Below are positions 25,916-35,708 of a DNA stretch of 48,500 nt, in pieces (positions within the stretch are counted from its first letter, which is position 1; each line of letters opens with the position of its first letter). Origin of the DNA: Actinomycetota bacterium (GTDB lineage Bacteria > Actinomycetota > Actinomycetes > S36-B12); contig WLOY01000007.1 in assembly GCA_009699015.1 (NCBI GenBank), forward strand, positions 1 to 48,500, read 5' to 3'. The position numbers and the translations under genes were made by a program. The notes beneath the pieces were generated by a model, which worked only from the letters and a program-made list of their open reading frames with translations, was not told the DNA's origin and made no database searches.

Positions 25916-25955
25916 AAAAAGCAGAAGGGACCCCCCACTCAGTGGGAGGTCCCTT
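25916..25955 (-). terminator. Intrinsic terminator after tRNA-Glu
   Basis: On the minus strand, a hairpin with arms of about 14 bp (25925-25955; AAGGGACC...GGTCCCTT with CCCAC/GTGGG inside, loop of three, one internal mismatch) is followed after four bases by TTTTT (25920-25916). It ends the tRNA-Gln/tRNA-Glu transcript and may also stop ndgR transcripts from the other side, though no T-run exists in that direction. Confidence 0.8.
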
Positions 25956-25961
25956 CCTGCG

Positions 25962-26034
25962 TAGCCCCGACGGGATTCGAACCCGCGCTACCGCCTTGAG
26001 AGGGCGGCGTGCTAGGCCACTACACAACGGGGCC
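25962..26034 (-). tRNA. tRNA-Glu (CTC)
   Basis: A 73-nt cloverleaf on the minus strand: acceptor GGCCCCG with CGGGGCT (a G-U first pair), D stem GTGT/GCAC, anticodon stem CCGCC/GGCGG with loop CTCTCAA (anticodon CTC), T arm GCGGG-TTCGAAT-CCCGT, discriminator A. The CCA end is not encoded. tRNA-Glu sits between ndgR and gltX, which encodes its synthetase, as in mycobacteria. Confidence 0.96.
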
Positions 26035-26040
26035 GTACGC

Positions 26041-26092
26041 GTGCGAGCGAATTGCTCCTCGCACATGAATGCGTGACCTCAGGAGGTCACGC
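26041..26092 (-). other. Two perfect hairpins between tRNA-Gln and tRNA-Glu
   Basis: GTGCGAG (26041-26047) pairs with CTCGCAC (26058-26064), loop 10; GCGTGACCT (26071-26079) pairs with AGGTCACGC (26084-26092), loop CAGG. No T-runs follow. They occupy almost all the 64 nt between the two tRNA genes, so they may be processing stems of a common Gln-Glu precursor or weak terminators. Confidence 0.55.
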
Positions 26093-26098
26093 ATGTCG

Positions 26099-26170
26099 CT
26101 GGGGTACCAGGACTCGAACCTAGACTAACTGAACCAGAATCAGTTGGGCTGCCAATTACCCCATACCCCA
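26099..26170 (-). tRNA. tRNA-Gln (CTG)
   Basis: A 72-nt cloverleaf on the minus strand: acceptor TGGGGTA/TACCCCA, D stem GGGT/GCCC, anticodon stem ACTGA/TCAGT with loop TTCTGGT (anticodon CTG), T arm CTAGG-TTCGAGT-CCTGG, discriminator G, no encoded CCA. It is first in the Gln-Glu tRNA pair. In actinobacteria tRNA-Gln is usually charged through GltX plus GatCAB, which suits its place next to gltX. Confidence 0.96.
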
Positions 26171-26232
26171 ATATGCGCTTGCTTGGCTCGATCTCACGTA
26201 CCTGATTCACGCCGATTGCTCGGTGCCCACGA

Positions 26233-26238
26233 AGTATA
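26233..26238 (-). promoter_or_regulatory. Probable -10 of the tRNA-Gln/Glu transcript
   Basis: TATACT on the minus strand, close to the TATAAT consensus and the most A+T-rich -10 in the window, 63 nt upstream of tRNA-Gln and just after the gltX stop. The -35 is not clear, so part of the transcription may come through gltX. Confidence 0.5.
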
Positions 26239-26246
26239 GAGGACTG

Positions 26247-27746
26247 CTAGATGGTCCTGCGAACCGCTCCGAGTCTGGCGATCGTGACCGCCTTGCCGAG
26301 GATCTCGATCGACTCGAACAGAGGCGGCGAAACCCGGCGCCCGGTGACCGCGACGCGCACTGGACCGAACGCAACCTTCGGCTTCAGCCCGAGGCCGTCG
26401 ATCAGCGACGACCGCAGCGCCTCCTCGATGGCCGGCGTCGTCCACTCGGCAAGGCCATCGAGCGCAGCAACCGCCGCATCGATCACCACCGTGGACTCCG
26501 GCGAGAGCACTGCTTCAGCATCAGCGGCATCGACCTCGAAACGCTCGCTCGGCACCAGGAGGAACGCGAGCATCCCGACCGACTGGCTCAGCGTCTCCAT
26601 TCGCTCCTGGACGAGCGGGACAGCCGCCCGCAGGACCGCTTGCTGGTCCGCCGTCGGCGGGTGGTCGATCACGTGCGCGTCGACAAGGAAGGGCACGATC
26701 CGGGCGATGAGGTCATCCCCGCTCAGTGCGCGGATCCAGTCACCGTTGATCGCCGTGCACTTCTTCAGGTCGAACCGAGCCGGATTCGGGTTCACCCGGT
26801 TCAAGGTGAAGTGCTCGGCCATCTGCTCCTTGCCGAAGAACTCCTGGTCGTCGCCCATCGACCAGCCGAGCAGTGCCAGGTAGTTGAGGAGGGCCTCCGG
26901 CAGGTAGCCATGGTCGCGGTACATCTGCAGCGCCGACTCCGGGTCGCGCTTCGACAGCTTGCGGTTGCCCTCCCCCATGACGTAGGGCAGGTGGCCGAAT
27001 CGAGGCGTCGTGCCGTCGCTGACCCCGATGGCCGCGAGCGCCTCGTAGAGGGCGATCTGCCGCGGGGTCGATGACAGGAGGTCCTCCCCGCGCAGTACGT
27101 GCGTGATCCGCATGAGCGCGTCGTCTACCGGGTTCACGAGCGTGTAGAGCGGCTCGCCATTCCCGCGCACGAGCACGTAGTCGGGCACGTGCTCCTTCCC
27201 GAAGGTGATCTCGCCACGGACGAGGTCATCCCAGGTGAAGTCTCGGTCGGGCATCTTGAAGCGCAGGACGAAGTCGCGACCCTCGGCGACGTAGGAGGCG
27301 GCCTTCTCGTCCTGGAGATCCCGGCACTGCCCGTCGTATCCCGGTGTGCGGCCCTCTGCCTTCGCGAGGTCACGTCGCTCCTCGAGCTCGGCCTGGGAGC
27401 AGTAGCACGCGTAGGCGTAGCCCTCGTCCCTCAGCCGCGCGGCGACATCCGCGTAGATCTCCAGTCGCTGGGACTGGCGGTAGGGACCGTGGGGACCGCC
27501 CACCTCGGGGCCCTCGTCCCAGGTGAGGCCCAGCCAGCGAAGCGCCTCGAGAAGTGCATCGTAGGATTCCTCGCTATCGCGCGCCGAGTCGGTGTCCTCG
27601 ATCCGAAAGACGAAGGTGCCCCCCATGTGACGGGCATAGGCCCAGTTGAACAGCGCGGTGCGGATCATCCCGACGTGCGGGTTTCCGGTCGGCGACGGGC
27701 AGAATCGAACGCGAACGTGCTCACTTGCCCCGCTTGCGTCAGCCAC
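26247..27746 (-). CDS. gltX: Glutamyl-tRNA synthetase (probably non-discriminating)
   Basis: Charges tRNA-Glu, and in organisms without GlnRS also tRNA-Gln. The protein is about 499 aa: class I signature [13 protein letters not shown] near the N-terminus, ATP motif KLSKRDPES, and an all-alpha anticodon-binding domain in the C-terminal third. The start is taken as GTG 27746 (GGTGG upstream); a TTG at 27752 is equally possible and would overlap the FAA-gene stop more. It is coupled to the FAA hydrolase gene, whose stop is at 27741-27739, an arrangement conserved in mycobacteria (Rv2992c-Rv2993c). Confidence 0.94.
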   Translation of the reverse strand: MADASGASEHVRVRFCPSPTGNPHVGMIRTALFNWAYARHMGGTFVFRIEDTDSARDSEESYDALLEALRWLGLTWDEGPEVGGPHGPYRQSQRLEIYADVAARLRDEGYAYACYCSQAELEERRDLAKAEGRTPGYDGQCRDLQDEKAASYVAEGRDFVLRFKMPDRDFTWDDLVRGEITFGKEHVPDYVLVRGNGEPLYTLVNPVDDALMRITHVLRGEDLLSSTPRQIALYEALAAIGVSDGTTPRFGHLPYVMGEGNRKLSKRDPESALQMYRDHGYLPEALLNYLALLGWSMGDDQEFFGKEQMAEHFTLNRVNPNPARFDLKKCTAINGDWIRALSGDDLIARIVPFLVDAHVIDHPPTADQQAVLRAAVPLVQERMETLSQSVGMLAFLLVPSERFEVDAADAEAVLSPESTVVIDAAVAALDGLAEWTTPAIEEALRSSLIDGLGLKPKVAFGPVRVAVTGRRVSPPLFESIEILGKAVTIARLGAVRRTI

Positions 27747-28530
27747 GGTCAACCACCGGATTCGTCAACGTCCCCACACCTTCGATCGTCACTGATACCT
27801 CGTCTCCGGCCCGAATCGGGCCCACCCCGGCCGGGGTGCCGGTCAAAATGACATCCCCGGGAAGCAGGGTCATCACCGAACTTATCCACGACACCAGTTC
27901 GGCGACGTCGAACACCATCTCGCCGGTCGAGCCACGTTGCCTGACCTCGCCGTTCACGTGACATGAAATCGACGCCGCATCGGTCTCGAGGTCGGTGACG
28001 ATCCACGGCCCGAGCGGGCAGAACGAGTCGAATCCCTTGGCCCGACCCCACTGACCATCGGACTTCTGGAGGTCGCGGGCGGTCACGTCATTCGCACAGG
28101 TGTAGCCGAGGACGACGTCGGGCACTCGGTCGACCGGAACGTCGCTGCAGAGCCTGCCGATCACGACCGCGAGCTCGGCCTCGTGCTCGACCTGCTCGGA
28201 CTGCCACGGCAGCAAGACCGGCTCCCCCGGTCCGATGACCGAGGTGCTCGGCTTGAGGAAGATCATCGGCGATACCGGTACCTCACCGCCCATCTCCTTG
28301 GCATGGGCCGCATAATTCCGCCCCACCGCGATGATCTTGCTCGGCAGCACCGGGGCGATGAAACGCACGTCCGATGCCTTGAGGATGCGCCCCTCCGGGG
28401 CCAGATCACCGAACGGATGACCGTCGAGCAGCGCGACGAGGGTGCCCTCGCCGATCTCCCCGGCCTCGGACAATCCCTCGATGAGGCCGAAGAACAGGCC
28501 GCCATCGACGGAAACTCGGCAGATACGCAC
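27739..28530 (-). CDS. Fumarylacetoacetate hydrolase family protein
   Basis: A 263-aa protein of the FAA hydrolase / 2-hydroxyhepta-2,4-diene-1,7-dioate isomerase family, with the metal ligands in [11 protein letters not shown] (two Glu) and [14 protein letters not shown] (Asp). [17 protein letters not shown] and [15 protein letters not shown] are family signatures. Members act as isomerases, hydrolases or oxaloacetate decarboxylases; the substrate here is unknown. It starts with a leaderless GTG and runs into gltX, so this promoter may drive gltX too. Confidence 0.9.
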   Translation of the reverse strand: MRICRVSVDGGLFFGLIEGLSEAGEIGEGTLVALLDGHPFGDLAPEGRILKASDVRFIAPVLPSKIIAVGRNYAAHAKEMGGEVPVSPMIFLKPSTSVIGPGEPVLLPWQSEQVEHEAELAVVIGRLCSDVPVDRVPDVVLGYTCANDVTARDLQKSDGQWGRAKGFDSFCPLGPWIVTDLETDAASISCHVNGEVRQRGSTGEMVFDVAELVSWISSVMTLLPGDVILTGTPAGVGPIRAGDEVSVTIEGVGTLTNPVVDRG

Positions 28531-28536
28531 GTGCCG

Positions 28537-28542
28537 AGCCTA
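28537..28542 (-). promoter_or_regulatory. -10 element, leaderless start of the FAA hydrolase gene
   Basis: TAGGCT on the minus strand, 6 nt before the GTG at 28530 and 5 nt after the cimA stop. It allows the FAA-gltX unit to be transcribed apart from cimA. Confidence 0.6.
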
Positions 28543-28547
28543 TCGAC

Positions 28548-30140
28548 TCACGCAGTGTCCTCGGTCGCCCGCGTATTCCTCAGGAGGCCGAACAGCACGG
28601 CGTCCACGAGCGCCCGCCACGAGGCAGCGATGACGTTCTCATGGACACCCACGGTCGACCATTCGCTCTTGCCATCAGTAGTGCCGACGAGCACGCGCGT
28701 GACCGCTCCCGTGCCCAAGGCCCCTTCGAGGATCCGCACCTTGTAGTCGACGAGCCGCAGGGCATCGAGTTCCGGGTAGATCTGCATGACCGCCCCGCGC
28801 AGGGCCTTGTCGAGCGCATTGACGGGCCCGTTGCCCTCTGCAGTGGAGATGATGCGCTCCCCTCCCGCAAACACCTTGACCGTCGCCTCGCTCTTCACCT
28901 CGCCGTCCGACAACTGCTCAACGATGGTTCGCCACGACTCGACCTCGAACGCCTTCGTGAGCCCGTCCTCCGACCGAAGCAGGAGCTCGAAGGACGCATC
29001 GGCCGCCTCGAAGGTCCAGCCCTTCGACTCGAGTTCCTTCACCTGATCGACGACTCGGGTGAGCAGCCCGGGGTCCTGTGATAGGTCGTAGCCGAGCTCA
29101 CGGCCCTTGAGCTCAACCGAGGCCCGGCCGGCCATCTCCGTGATGAGCACCCGCTGGTCACCGCCGACGAGGGTCGGATCGATGTGGTTGTAGAGCTCGG
29201 CATTCACCTTCAGCGCACTCGCGTGGAGCCCGGCCTTGTGAGCGAACGACGAGACGCCCGCATATGCCTGGTGGGTGTCTGGCGCAATGTTCGTGATCTC
29301 CGCGATCGCATGCGATATTCGGACCGTCTCGCGCAGGTTTCCCTCGGGCAGGCACTCGATGCCGAGCTTCAGTTCAAGATTCGCGACCACCGGGAACAGG
29401 TCTGCGTTGCCGGTGCGCTCTCCGTATCCATTCGCGGTGCACTGCACATGGGTAGCACCGGCCTCCACCGCCGAGATCGTGTTGGCAACGGCGCATCCGG
29501 TGTCGTTCTGGCAGTGGATCCCGATTCGGACGCCGGAGCGCTCACGGACATCGCTGACGGTCGCCATGATGCCACTCGGCAGCATGCCGCCGTTCGTGTC
29601 GCAGAGGACGCCGACGCTCGCCCCCGCCTCGAATGCTGCGACGAGCAGCCGCACTCCGTAGTCCGGATCGTGCTTGTAGCCGTCGAAGAAGTGCTCCATG
29701 TCGACGAACACCCGCCGGCCCTCGCCGACGATGAACCGCACCGTGTCGCTCACCATCGCGACGTTCTCGTCCAGCGTCGTCTTAAGCGCCTCGAAGACGT
29801 GCCTGACATCGGACTTCGCCACCAGCGTGACGACCGGCGCCTGCGAGTCGAGCAGGGCCCGCACCTGGAGGTCGTCGTCGACCCTGATTCCTGCCTTTCG
29901 GGTCGCCCCGAATGCCACGAGCTCGGCATTTCGCAGGCTCAGCTCGGACTGCGCCCTTGCGAAGAACTCCGTGTCCTTGGGCATCGCACCCGGCCAACCG
30001 CCCTCGATAAACCCGACGCCGTACTCGTCGAGGAGCCGCGCCACGGCGAGCTTGTCATGGACCGAGAACGAGATGCCCTCCCGCTGGGCGCCATCGCGCA
30101 GGGTCGTGTCGAAGACGTGGAATCCATCGGGACGACTCAT
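28548..30140 (-). CDS. cimA: (R)-citramalate synthase
   Basis: LeuA-like enzyme that condenses pyruvate with acetyl-CoA into citramalate, starting the threonine-independent isoleucine route. The 530-aa protein (ATG 30140, AGGAGAGG 6 nt upstream) has VFDTTLRDGAQREGISFS near the N-terminus, FIEGGWPGAMPKD, GYGERTGNADLFP and a C-terminal LeuA dimer/regulatory domain (LVDYKVRILEGALGTGAVTRV). The length and this domain pattern match the CimA subfamily rather than isopropylmalate synthase. The metal motif reads HCQND (His at 29514-29516, Gln at 29508-29510) where HxHxD is usual. Expression is probably controlled by the leader described at 30209-30302. Confidence 0.9.
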   Translation of the reverse strand: MSRPDGFHVFDTTLRDGAQREGISFSVHDKLAVARLLDEYGVGFIEGGWPGAMPKDTEFFARAQSELSLRNAELVAFGATRKAGIRVDDDLQVRALLDSQAPVVTLVAKSDVRHVFEALKTTLDENVAMVSDTVRFIVGEGRRVFVDMEHFFDGYKHDPDYGVRLLVAAFEAGASVGVLCDTNGGMLPSGIMATVSDVRERSGVRIGIHCQNDTGCAVANTISAVEAGATHVQCTANGYGERTGNADLFPVVANLELKLGIECLPEGNLRETVRISHAIAEITNIAPDTHQAYAGVSSFAHKAGLHASALKVNAELYNHIDPTLVGGDQRVLITEMAGRASVELKGRELGYDLSQDPGLLTRVVDQVKELESKGWTFEAADASFELLLRSEDGLTKAFEVESWRTIVEQLSDGEVKSEATVKVFAGGERIISTAEGNGPVNALDKALRGAVMQIYPELDALRLVDYKVRILEGALGTGAVTRVLVGTTDGKSEWSTVGVHENVIAASWRALVDAVLFGLLRNTRATEDTA

Positions 30141-30208
30141 GACGTGCCTCTCCTGCGATGATCTGCCGGTCACGCGACCCGGACTTCTGGCTGCGCGACC
30201 GGCCAATG

Positions 30209-30261
30209 AAAAAGCCCCCCGCGGATGCGAAGGGCTGCGCGGCGACCGGTGGTCGACGCGC
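30209..30261 (-). terminator. cimA leader: attenuator hairpins and T-run
   Basis: Reading the minus strand after the leader peptide, a first hairpin (30261-30237; GCGCG.CGACC pairing with GGTCG.CGCGC, loop of three) overlaps the leader stop codon; directly after it a second hairpin (30236-30213; AGCCC-TT-CGC against GCG-GG-GGGCT, loop ATCC) ends in TTTTT (30213-30209). The second is an intrinsic terminator 69 nt before the cimA ATG. Together with the leader peptide this is a ribosome-mediated transcription attenuator. Confidence 0.8.
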
Positions 30262-30290
30262 TACGAAATAATGAAGGTGACGTGCAGCAC
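30261..30290 (-). CDS. cimA leader peptide (Leu/Val/Ile codons)
   Basis: A 9-residue open frame, GTG start then LHVTFIIS and TAG. It contains CTG (Leu), GTC (Val) and two adjacent ATT (Ile), the end products expected to control citramalate synthase. A TAGATT -10 ends 6 nt before the GTG, so the leader mRNA would start on the codon itself. Stalling at the Ile codons would place the ribosome over the first hairpin. Confidence 0.75.
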   Translation of the reverse strand: MLHVTFIIS

Positions 30291-30296
30291 ACGATT

Positions 30297-30302
30297 AATC
30301 TA
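30297..30302 (-). promoter_or_regulatory. -10 element of the cimA leader transcript
   Basis: TAGATT on the minus strand. Its TAG belongs to the second copy of the duplicated ilvE 3' end (see the repeat at 30300-30327). No good -35 is present. Confidence 0.55.
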
Positions 30303-30327
30303 GCAGATGGCGTGAGCTAGCAGATGG
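30300..30327. repeat. Duplicated ilvE 3' end (17-bp period, two copies)
   Basis: CTAGCAGATGG occurs at 30300-30310 and 30317-30327. The latter is the ilvE terminus (ACC ATC TGC TAG on the minus strand), so the last codons and the stop have been copied once downstream. Confidence 0.8.
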
Positions 30328-31441
30328 TGTGCATCCAGTTGTGGTGGTCGGGCGCACCGCCGGTCTGGATATCGAGGAGCGCCTGACGAAGCTGCATGGT
30401 GACCGGGCCGGTCTGGCCGCCCGAGATCGCCCAGGCGCCGCTCTGCCGGGACTTCACCTCGCCAACGGGCGTGATGACCGCGGCCGTCCCGCAGGCGAAC
30501 ACCTCGGTGATCTCGCCGCTCGCGCAGCCATCGCGCCAGTCGCCCACGCTGATCGGCTCCTCGTCAGCTCGGATGCCGTGATCGACCGCGACGGTGAGGA
30601 GCGAATCGCGGGTGATGCCGGGGAGCAGGGAGCCGGTGAGCCTGGGGGTGACGAGGCGGGCGGAGTCGCCGGACCCGAGCACGAAGTACAGGTTCATCCC
30701 GCCCATCTCCTCGATCCAGGTCCGTTCGACCGCATCGAGCCAGACGACCTGATCGCAGCCATGCTGCGCCGCCTCGGCCTGCGCGACGAGTGACGCCGCA
30801 TAGTTGCCGCCGCACTTGGCCTCGCCGGTGCCTCCCGGAGCCGCCCGCACGTAGTCGTCCGACAGCCACACCGAGACCGGCTTGACCCCGTTCGGGAAGT
30901 AGGCGCCGGCAGGCGAGGCGATGAGCAGGTACTGGTAGGCGTTGGCGGGCCGAACCCCTAGGCCCACCTCGGTCGAGATCATGAATGGGCGCAGGTACAG
31001 GGAGCGCTCGTCTTCGCCAGAAACCCAGGCCGCGTCCTGTCGGACGAGGGCTTCGATCGATCCGAGAAACAACTCCTCCGGGAGTTCGGCCATCGCAAGG
31101 CGCCTCGCCGATGATGCGAACCGGGCGGCGTTGCGCATCGGCCGGAAGGTCCTGATTGAGCCATCCTCGTGGCGATAGGCCTTGAGCCCCTCGAAGATCT
31201 CCTGACCGTAGTGCAGCACGCTCGTCGCGGGGTCCAGGCTGATCGGTCCGTACGGCACCAAGGCGGCGTCCTGCCAGCCATGAGCCGCGGTCCACTGCGC
31301 CGTGACCATGTGGTCGGTGAAGTACCGCCCGAACCCGGGGTCGGCGAGGATCTCGGCCCGGCGCTCGGCTGTGGCCGGTGTCGGATTCTCGGTGATCCCG
31401 ATCGGCCAAAGTGCCGTGCCCTGCTCGGCTGTCGCGCTCAT
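30317..31441 (-). CDS. ilvE: Branched-chain amino acid aminotransferase
   Basis: PLP-dependent transaminase for the last step of Ile, Leu and Val synthesis. The 374-aa protein is of the fold-type IV, class used by actinobacteria: [38 protein letters not shown], the PLP lysine in [15 protein letters not shown], and [16 protein letters not shown] near the C-terminus. The ATG at 31441 has a GAGGAG box upstream. It lies between leuB and the cimA leader. Confidence 0.96.
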   Translation of the reverse strand: MSATAEQGTALWPIGITENPTPATAERRAEILADPGFGRYFTDHMVTAQWTAAHGWQDAALVPYGPISLDPATSVLHYGQEIFEGLKAYRHEDGSIRTFRPMRNAARFASSARRLAMAELPEELFLGSIEALVRQDAAWVSGEDERSLYLRPFMISTEVGLGVRPANAYQYLLIASPAGAYFPNGVKPVSVWLSDDYVRAAPGGTGEAKCGGNYAASLVAQAEAAQHGCDQVVWLDAVERTWIEEMGGMNLYFVLGSGDSARLVTPRLTGSLLPGITRDSLLTVAVDHGIRADEEPISVGDWRDGCASGEITEVFACGTAAVITPVGEVKSRQSGAWAISGGQTGPVTMQLRQALLDIQTGGAPDHHNWMHTIC

Positions 31442-31535
31442 GCCCTGCTCCTCATCGACAAGTTCCTGAAGTGCCTACGACGTCCAACACCTGCCCACGG
31501 ACGAGGACTGCCCTGCGAATCCTGAGGCCGTGCGA

Positions 31536-32597
31536 TCAGCCTAGACCCGCCTGCGCGACAGCGCCCGCAGCGAGCGCATCGCCGATCTCGCTCGTTGATC
31601 GAGCCTCACTGCCCCGGGATGCCAGGTCGGCGGCCACTGCGGCCTCGACCCATCCCGATGCATCGGCGAGGCCGACGTGGTCGAGGAGCATCGCGAGCGA
31701 CATGACGGTCGCGGTCGGGTCAGCCTTGCCCTGCCCCGCGATGTCGGGCGCCGAGCCGTGCACGGGCTCGAACATGCTCGGATTCTCGCGGCTCGGGTCG
31801 ATGTTGCCGCTCGCTGCCAGGCCGATGCCCCCGCCGATCGCGGCGCCGATGTCGGTGAGGATGTCGCCGAACAGGTTGTCGGTCACGACGACGTCGAAGC
31901 GCTCCGGGTTCGTCAGGAAGAACATGGACGCGGCATCCACATGGCAGTAGTCGGTCGTGATGTCGGGGTACTCCTGGGCGACGCGATCGAATGTCCGCTG
32001 CCACAGGGATCCGGCGTGGACGAGGACATTCGTCTTGTGCACGAGGGTGACCTTGCCCCGCCGGCGTCCGGCCCTCTCGAATGCATCGCGCACGATCCGC
32101 TCGACGCCGAATGCCGTGTTGATGCTCTCCTCGGTGGCGACCTCGTGCGGGGTGCCCTTGCGCAGGACGCCGCCGGATCCGACGTACGGGCCCTCGGTGC
32201 CCTCTCGACAGACGACGAAGTCGATCTCGTCCGGGCCCTTCCCGGCGATCGGCCCGGTCACGCCCGGGTAGAGCTTCACGGGACGCAGGTTCACGTGGTG
32301 GTCCATTCGGAACCGGAGCGGCAGCAGGACCCCCCGCTCGAGAATGCCGGGGGCGACGGACGGGTCGCCGATCGCGCCTAGCAGGATCGCGTCGTAGCCG
32401 CGCAGTTCCTCCACCACCTCATCGGGCAGCAGCTCTCCGGTGGCGTTGTAACGCCGCGCGCCGAGGTCGTATTCGGTGGTCTCGACGGTGACGTCGGCAA
32501 GCGGCGCGATCGAGAGGAGGACTTTCATGGCCTCGGCCACGACCTCCGTCCCGATGCCGTCGCCGGGGATGAGCGCAAGGTTCAGGGTGCGTGACAT
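31536..32597 (-). CDS. leuB: 3-isopropylmalate dehydrogenase
   Basis: NAD-dependent oxidative decarboxylase of leucine synthesis (and beta-methylmalate in the citramalate route). The 353-aa protein has [21 protein letters not shown] at the N-terminus, [58 protein letters not shown] (read as the Asp-rich metal/substrate motif, about 210-250) and the NAD-binding [20 protein letters not shown]. The ATG follows a TACTCT -10 by 7 nt, so the gene is leaderless. It lies upstream of ilvE with a 94-bp gap. Confidence 0.96.
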   Translation of the reverse strand: MSRTLNLALIPGDGIGTEVVAEAMKVLLSIAPLADVTVETTEYDLGARRYNATGELLPDEVVEELRGYDAILLGAIGDPSVAPGILERGVLLPLRFRMDHHVNLRPVKLYPGVTGPIAGKGPDEIDFVVCREGTEGPYVGSGGVLRKGTPHEVATEESINTAFGVERIVRDAFERAGRRRGKVTLVHKTNVLVHAGSLWQRTFDRVAQEYPDITTDYCHVDAASMFFLTNPERFDVVVTDNLFGDILTDIGAAIGGGIGLAASGNIDPSRENPSMFEPVHGSAPDIAGQGKADPTATVMSLAMLLDHVGLADASGWVEAAVAADLASRGSEARSTSEIGDALAAGAVAQAGLG

Positions 32598-32604
32598 GGA
32601 CAGA

Positions 32605-32610
32605 AGAGTA
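32605..32610 (-). promoter_or_regulatory. -10 element, leaderless start of leuB
   Basis: TACTCT on the minus strand, 7 nt before the ATG at 32597. No ribosome-binding site is found in the 7 nt. Confidence 0.5.
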
Positions 32611-32714
32611 GTTGCCGCCGAATGGCATCACCTCCCCGGATCAGTCACGCTTGAGCCAAGGCGTTTTCATGCGTTCGGACGTGACGATTCACGCGTCCGG
32701 TCAGGAGGGCAGGC

Positions 32715-33095
32715 ATGGCACGAAAGCGGTGGAATGAGTTCTCCGACGCGCAGAAGGCATCAATAATCGTTGGCGCTGCAGCGGAGCTCGCCCTCGCGGG
32801 GGCGGCTTGGGCCGACCTCGCTCGCCGACCGGCGCAGCAGGTACGCGGGCCGAAGGCTGCCTGGGCACTCGCCATCGCCGTGAACTTCGTCGGCCCGATC
32901 AGTTATTTCGCGTTCGGACGGCGGCGCGTCCCGATGACCGTCACGAGCGAGCCGGCTGCGAGTGCCACGCTCACGGGAGCCCACAGCATCCGCTCGTCCT
33001 CGGACGGGGTTGCCATGTTCAGCAGCCCGGCCGCGAGCAGGGCGAGGATCGCGATGGACACCACGGCAATGACCCGGCCGCCGGCTGGCAGTTGA
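32715..33095 (+). CDS. Small membrane protein, phospholipase D nuclease N-terminal-like (PLDc_N), with an odd extension
   Basis: The first ~70 residues form the PLDc_N pattern of a small membrane protein: ASIIVGAAAELALAGAAWADLARRPAQQVRGPKAAW, then ALAIAVNFVGPISYFAFGRRR, two membrane segments, the second ending in the basic GRRR at which such proteins normally stop (about 72 aa). Here the frame continues for ~55 more residues (SEPAASATLTGAHSIRSSS...) with no hydrophobic or structured character, over antisense DNA of the membrane protein at 32903-33247. A GGAGGG box sits 5 nt before the ATG. Loss of the original stop codon is the simplest explanation. Confidence 0.7.
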   Translation: MARKRWNEFSDAQKASIIVGAAAELALAGAAWADLARRPAQQVRGPKAAWALAIAVNFVGPISYFAFGRRRVPMTVTSEPAASATLTGAHSIRSSSDGVAMFSSPAASRARIAMDTTAMTRPPAGS

Positions 33096-33247
33096 CCTGA
33101 GGTCCCCCCGCCTTGGGTGTAGACACCCCAGGGGGCCCCGAGGGCGATTGCTGCCTGGAATGCCATGACGCCGCCCATGAGCAGTGCAACTCCCGCAGCC
33201 GCGATGCGAGCGCTCAAGCCGTAGCGCGCCCCTCGGTCGTCGCTCAA
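32903..33247 (-). CDS. Hypothetical membrane protein
   Basis: A 114-aa protein starting at a TTG that overlaps the stop of the PPOX gene (TTGA). It has three hydrophobic segments, about residues 10-34 (SARIAAAGVALLMGGVMAF...), 58-80 (RVIAVVSIAILALLAAGLL) and 87-107 (MLWAPVSVALAAGSLVTVI), and ends in a basic RRRPNAK. No family is recognised. A longer frame reaching into the PPOX gene is a shadow and is not used. It is coupled to the F420-type gene and is likely a membrane-embedded partner of unknown role. Confidence 0.55.
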   Translation of the reverse strand: MSDDRGARYGLSARIAAAGVALLMGGVMAFQAAIALGAPWGVYTQGGGTSGQLPAGGRVIAVVSIAILALLAAGLLNMATPSEDERMLWAPVSVALAAGSLVTVIGTRRRPNAK

Positions 33248-33663
33248 GATTTCGCGCCTGTGAGGGTTATGGCGAGCCCCAGATGCCCCGCGTCGCCGGT
33301 CCCGGCCTTGCGCGCCTTCCTCTCGTTCATCTTGGTGAGGATGCGCCCCATGAGGCCGTACTTGCGGGTGATGGCGTCCATGCTCGCCGCGGTTTCCACC
33401 GTGTCCTGCATGCGCACGAGGCCGGGCGCGGACACGGCGCCAGGCTTGACTCGACCGCGCATGTCGCATGGGGAGGCAAGGACCGCCGGGTTGGTGCGCA
33501 AGCGCTTGGCCTTGCCCGAGTTCGGATCGGTGATGACGATCAGTGCATCGCCCCTGCGGACGAGCCAGACGGGCGTTGCGACGGCTGTGCCGTCCTTGCG
33601 GTAGGTCGTGAGGGAGATGTACTTCGCCGAGCCCAGGACATCGAGTGCAGAGGATGCGGTCAT
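33244..33663 (-). CDS. PPOX-class F420-dependent oxidoreductase-like protein
   Basis: A 139-aa split-barrel protein of the pyridoxamine-5'-phosphate-oxidase-like family, F420-dependent class: SAKYISLTTYRKDGTAVATPVWLVRRGDALIV at the N-terminus, KAKRLRTNPAVLASPCDMRG (cofactor-binding stretch) and a C-terminal MDAITRKYGLMGRIL. Such proteins use F420 or flavin to reduce diverse substrates; the substrate is unknown. It is preceded by TAGATA 6 nt before the ATG (leaderless). Presence of cofC supports an F420 supply. Confidence 0.85.
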   Translation of the reverse strand: MTASSALDVLGSAKYISLTTYRKDGTAVATPVWLVRRGDALIVITDPNSGKAKRLRTNPAVLASPCDMRGRVKPGAVSAPGLVRMQDTVETAASMDAITRKYGLMGRILTKMNERKARKAGTGDAGHLGLAITLTGAKS

Positions 33664-33669
33664 GCGACA

Positions 33670-33675
33670 TATCTA
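33670..33675 (-). promoter_or_regulatory. -10 element, leaderless start of the F420-type gene
   Basis: TAGATA on the minus strand, 6 nt before the ATG at 33663. The last base deviates from TANNNT. Confidence 0.4.
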
Positions 33676-33743
33676 CCAGACGGGATCTCCCTATCGGGGG
33701 ACGAGAGGACCGCCGGGACCCGGGCAACCCTCCCGGCACCTGC

Positions 33744-33749
33744 TAGGCT
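33744..33749 (+). promoter_or_regulatory. -10 element of the leuA leader transcript
   Basis: TAGGCT, 9 nt before the first ATG of the leader peptide, giving a transcript that begins about 3 nt ahead of it. It lies 70 nt from the divergent F420-type gene promoter. Confidence 0.5.
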
Positions 33750-33770
33750 GCTGCCATCATGATGCGCGAC

Positions 33771-35642
<1,872 letters not shown>

Positions 35643-35645
35643 CGG

Positions 35646-35708
35646 GCTCCTAGCCTGCGACGATCTCGTCGGAACCGCGCTCCTAGCCTGCGACGATCTC
35701 GTCGGAAC
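35646..35708. repeat. Duplicated 3' end of the ABC transporter gene (33-bp period, two copies)
   Basis: A 30-bp stretch is present at 35646-35675 and, identical, at 35679-35708. The second copy is the 3' end of the ABC gene, with its TAG at 35685-35683 and the codons for SDEIVAG. The 40-bp leuA-ABC intergenic space thus consists almost wholly of the extra copy. Confidence 0.95.

Noticed and set aside
32903..33739. 278-residue version of the hypothetical membrane protein
   Set aside because: Its first 160 codons are an out-of-frame reading of the F420-type gene; the TTG overlapping that gene's stop is the sensible start.
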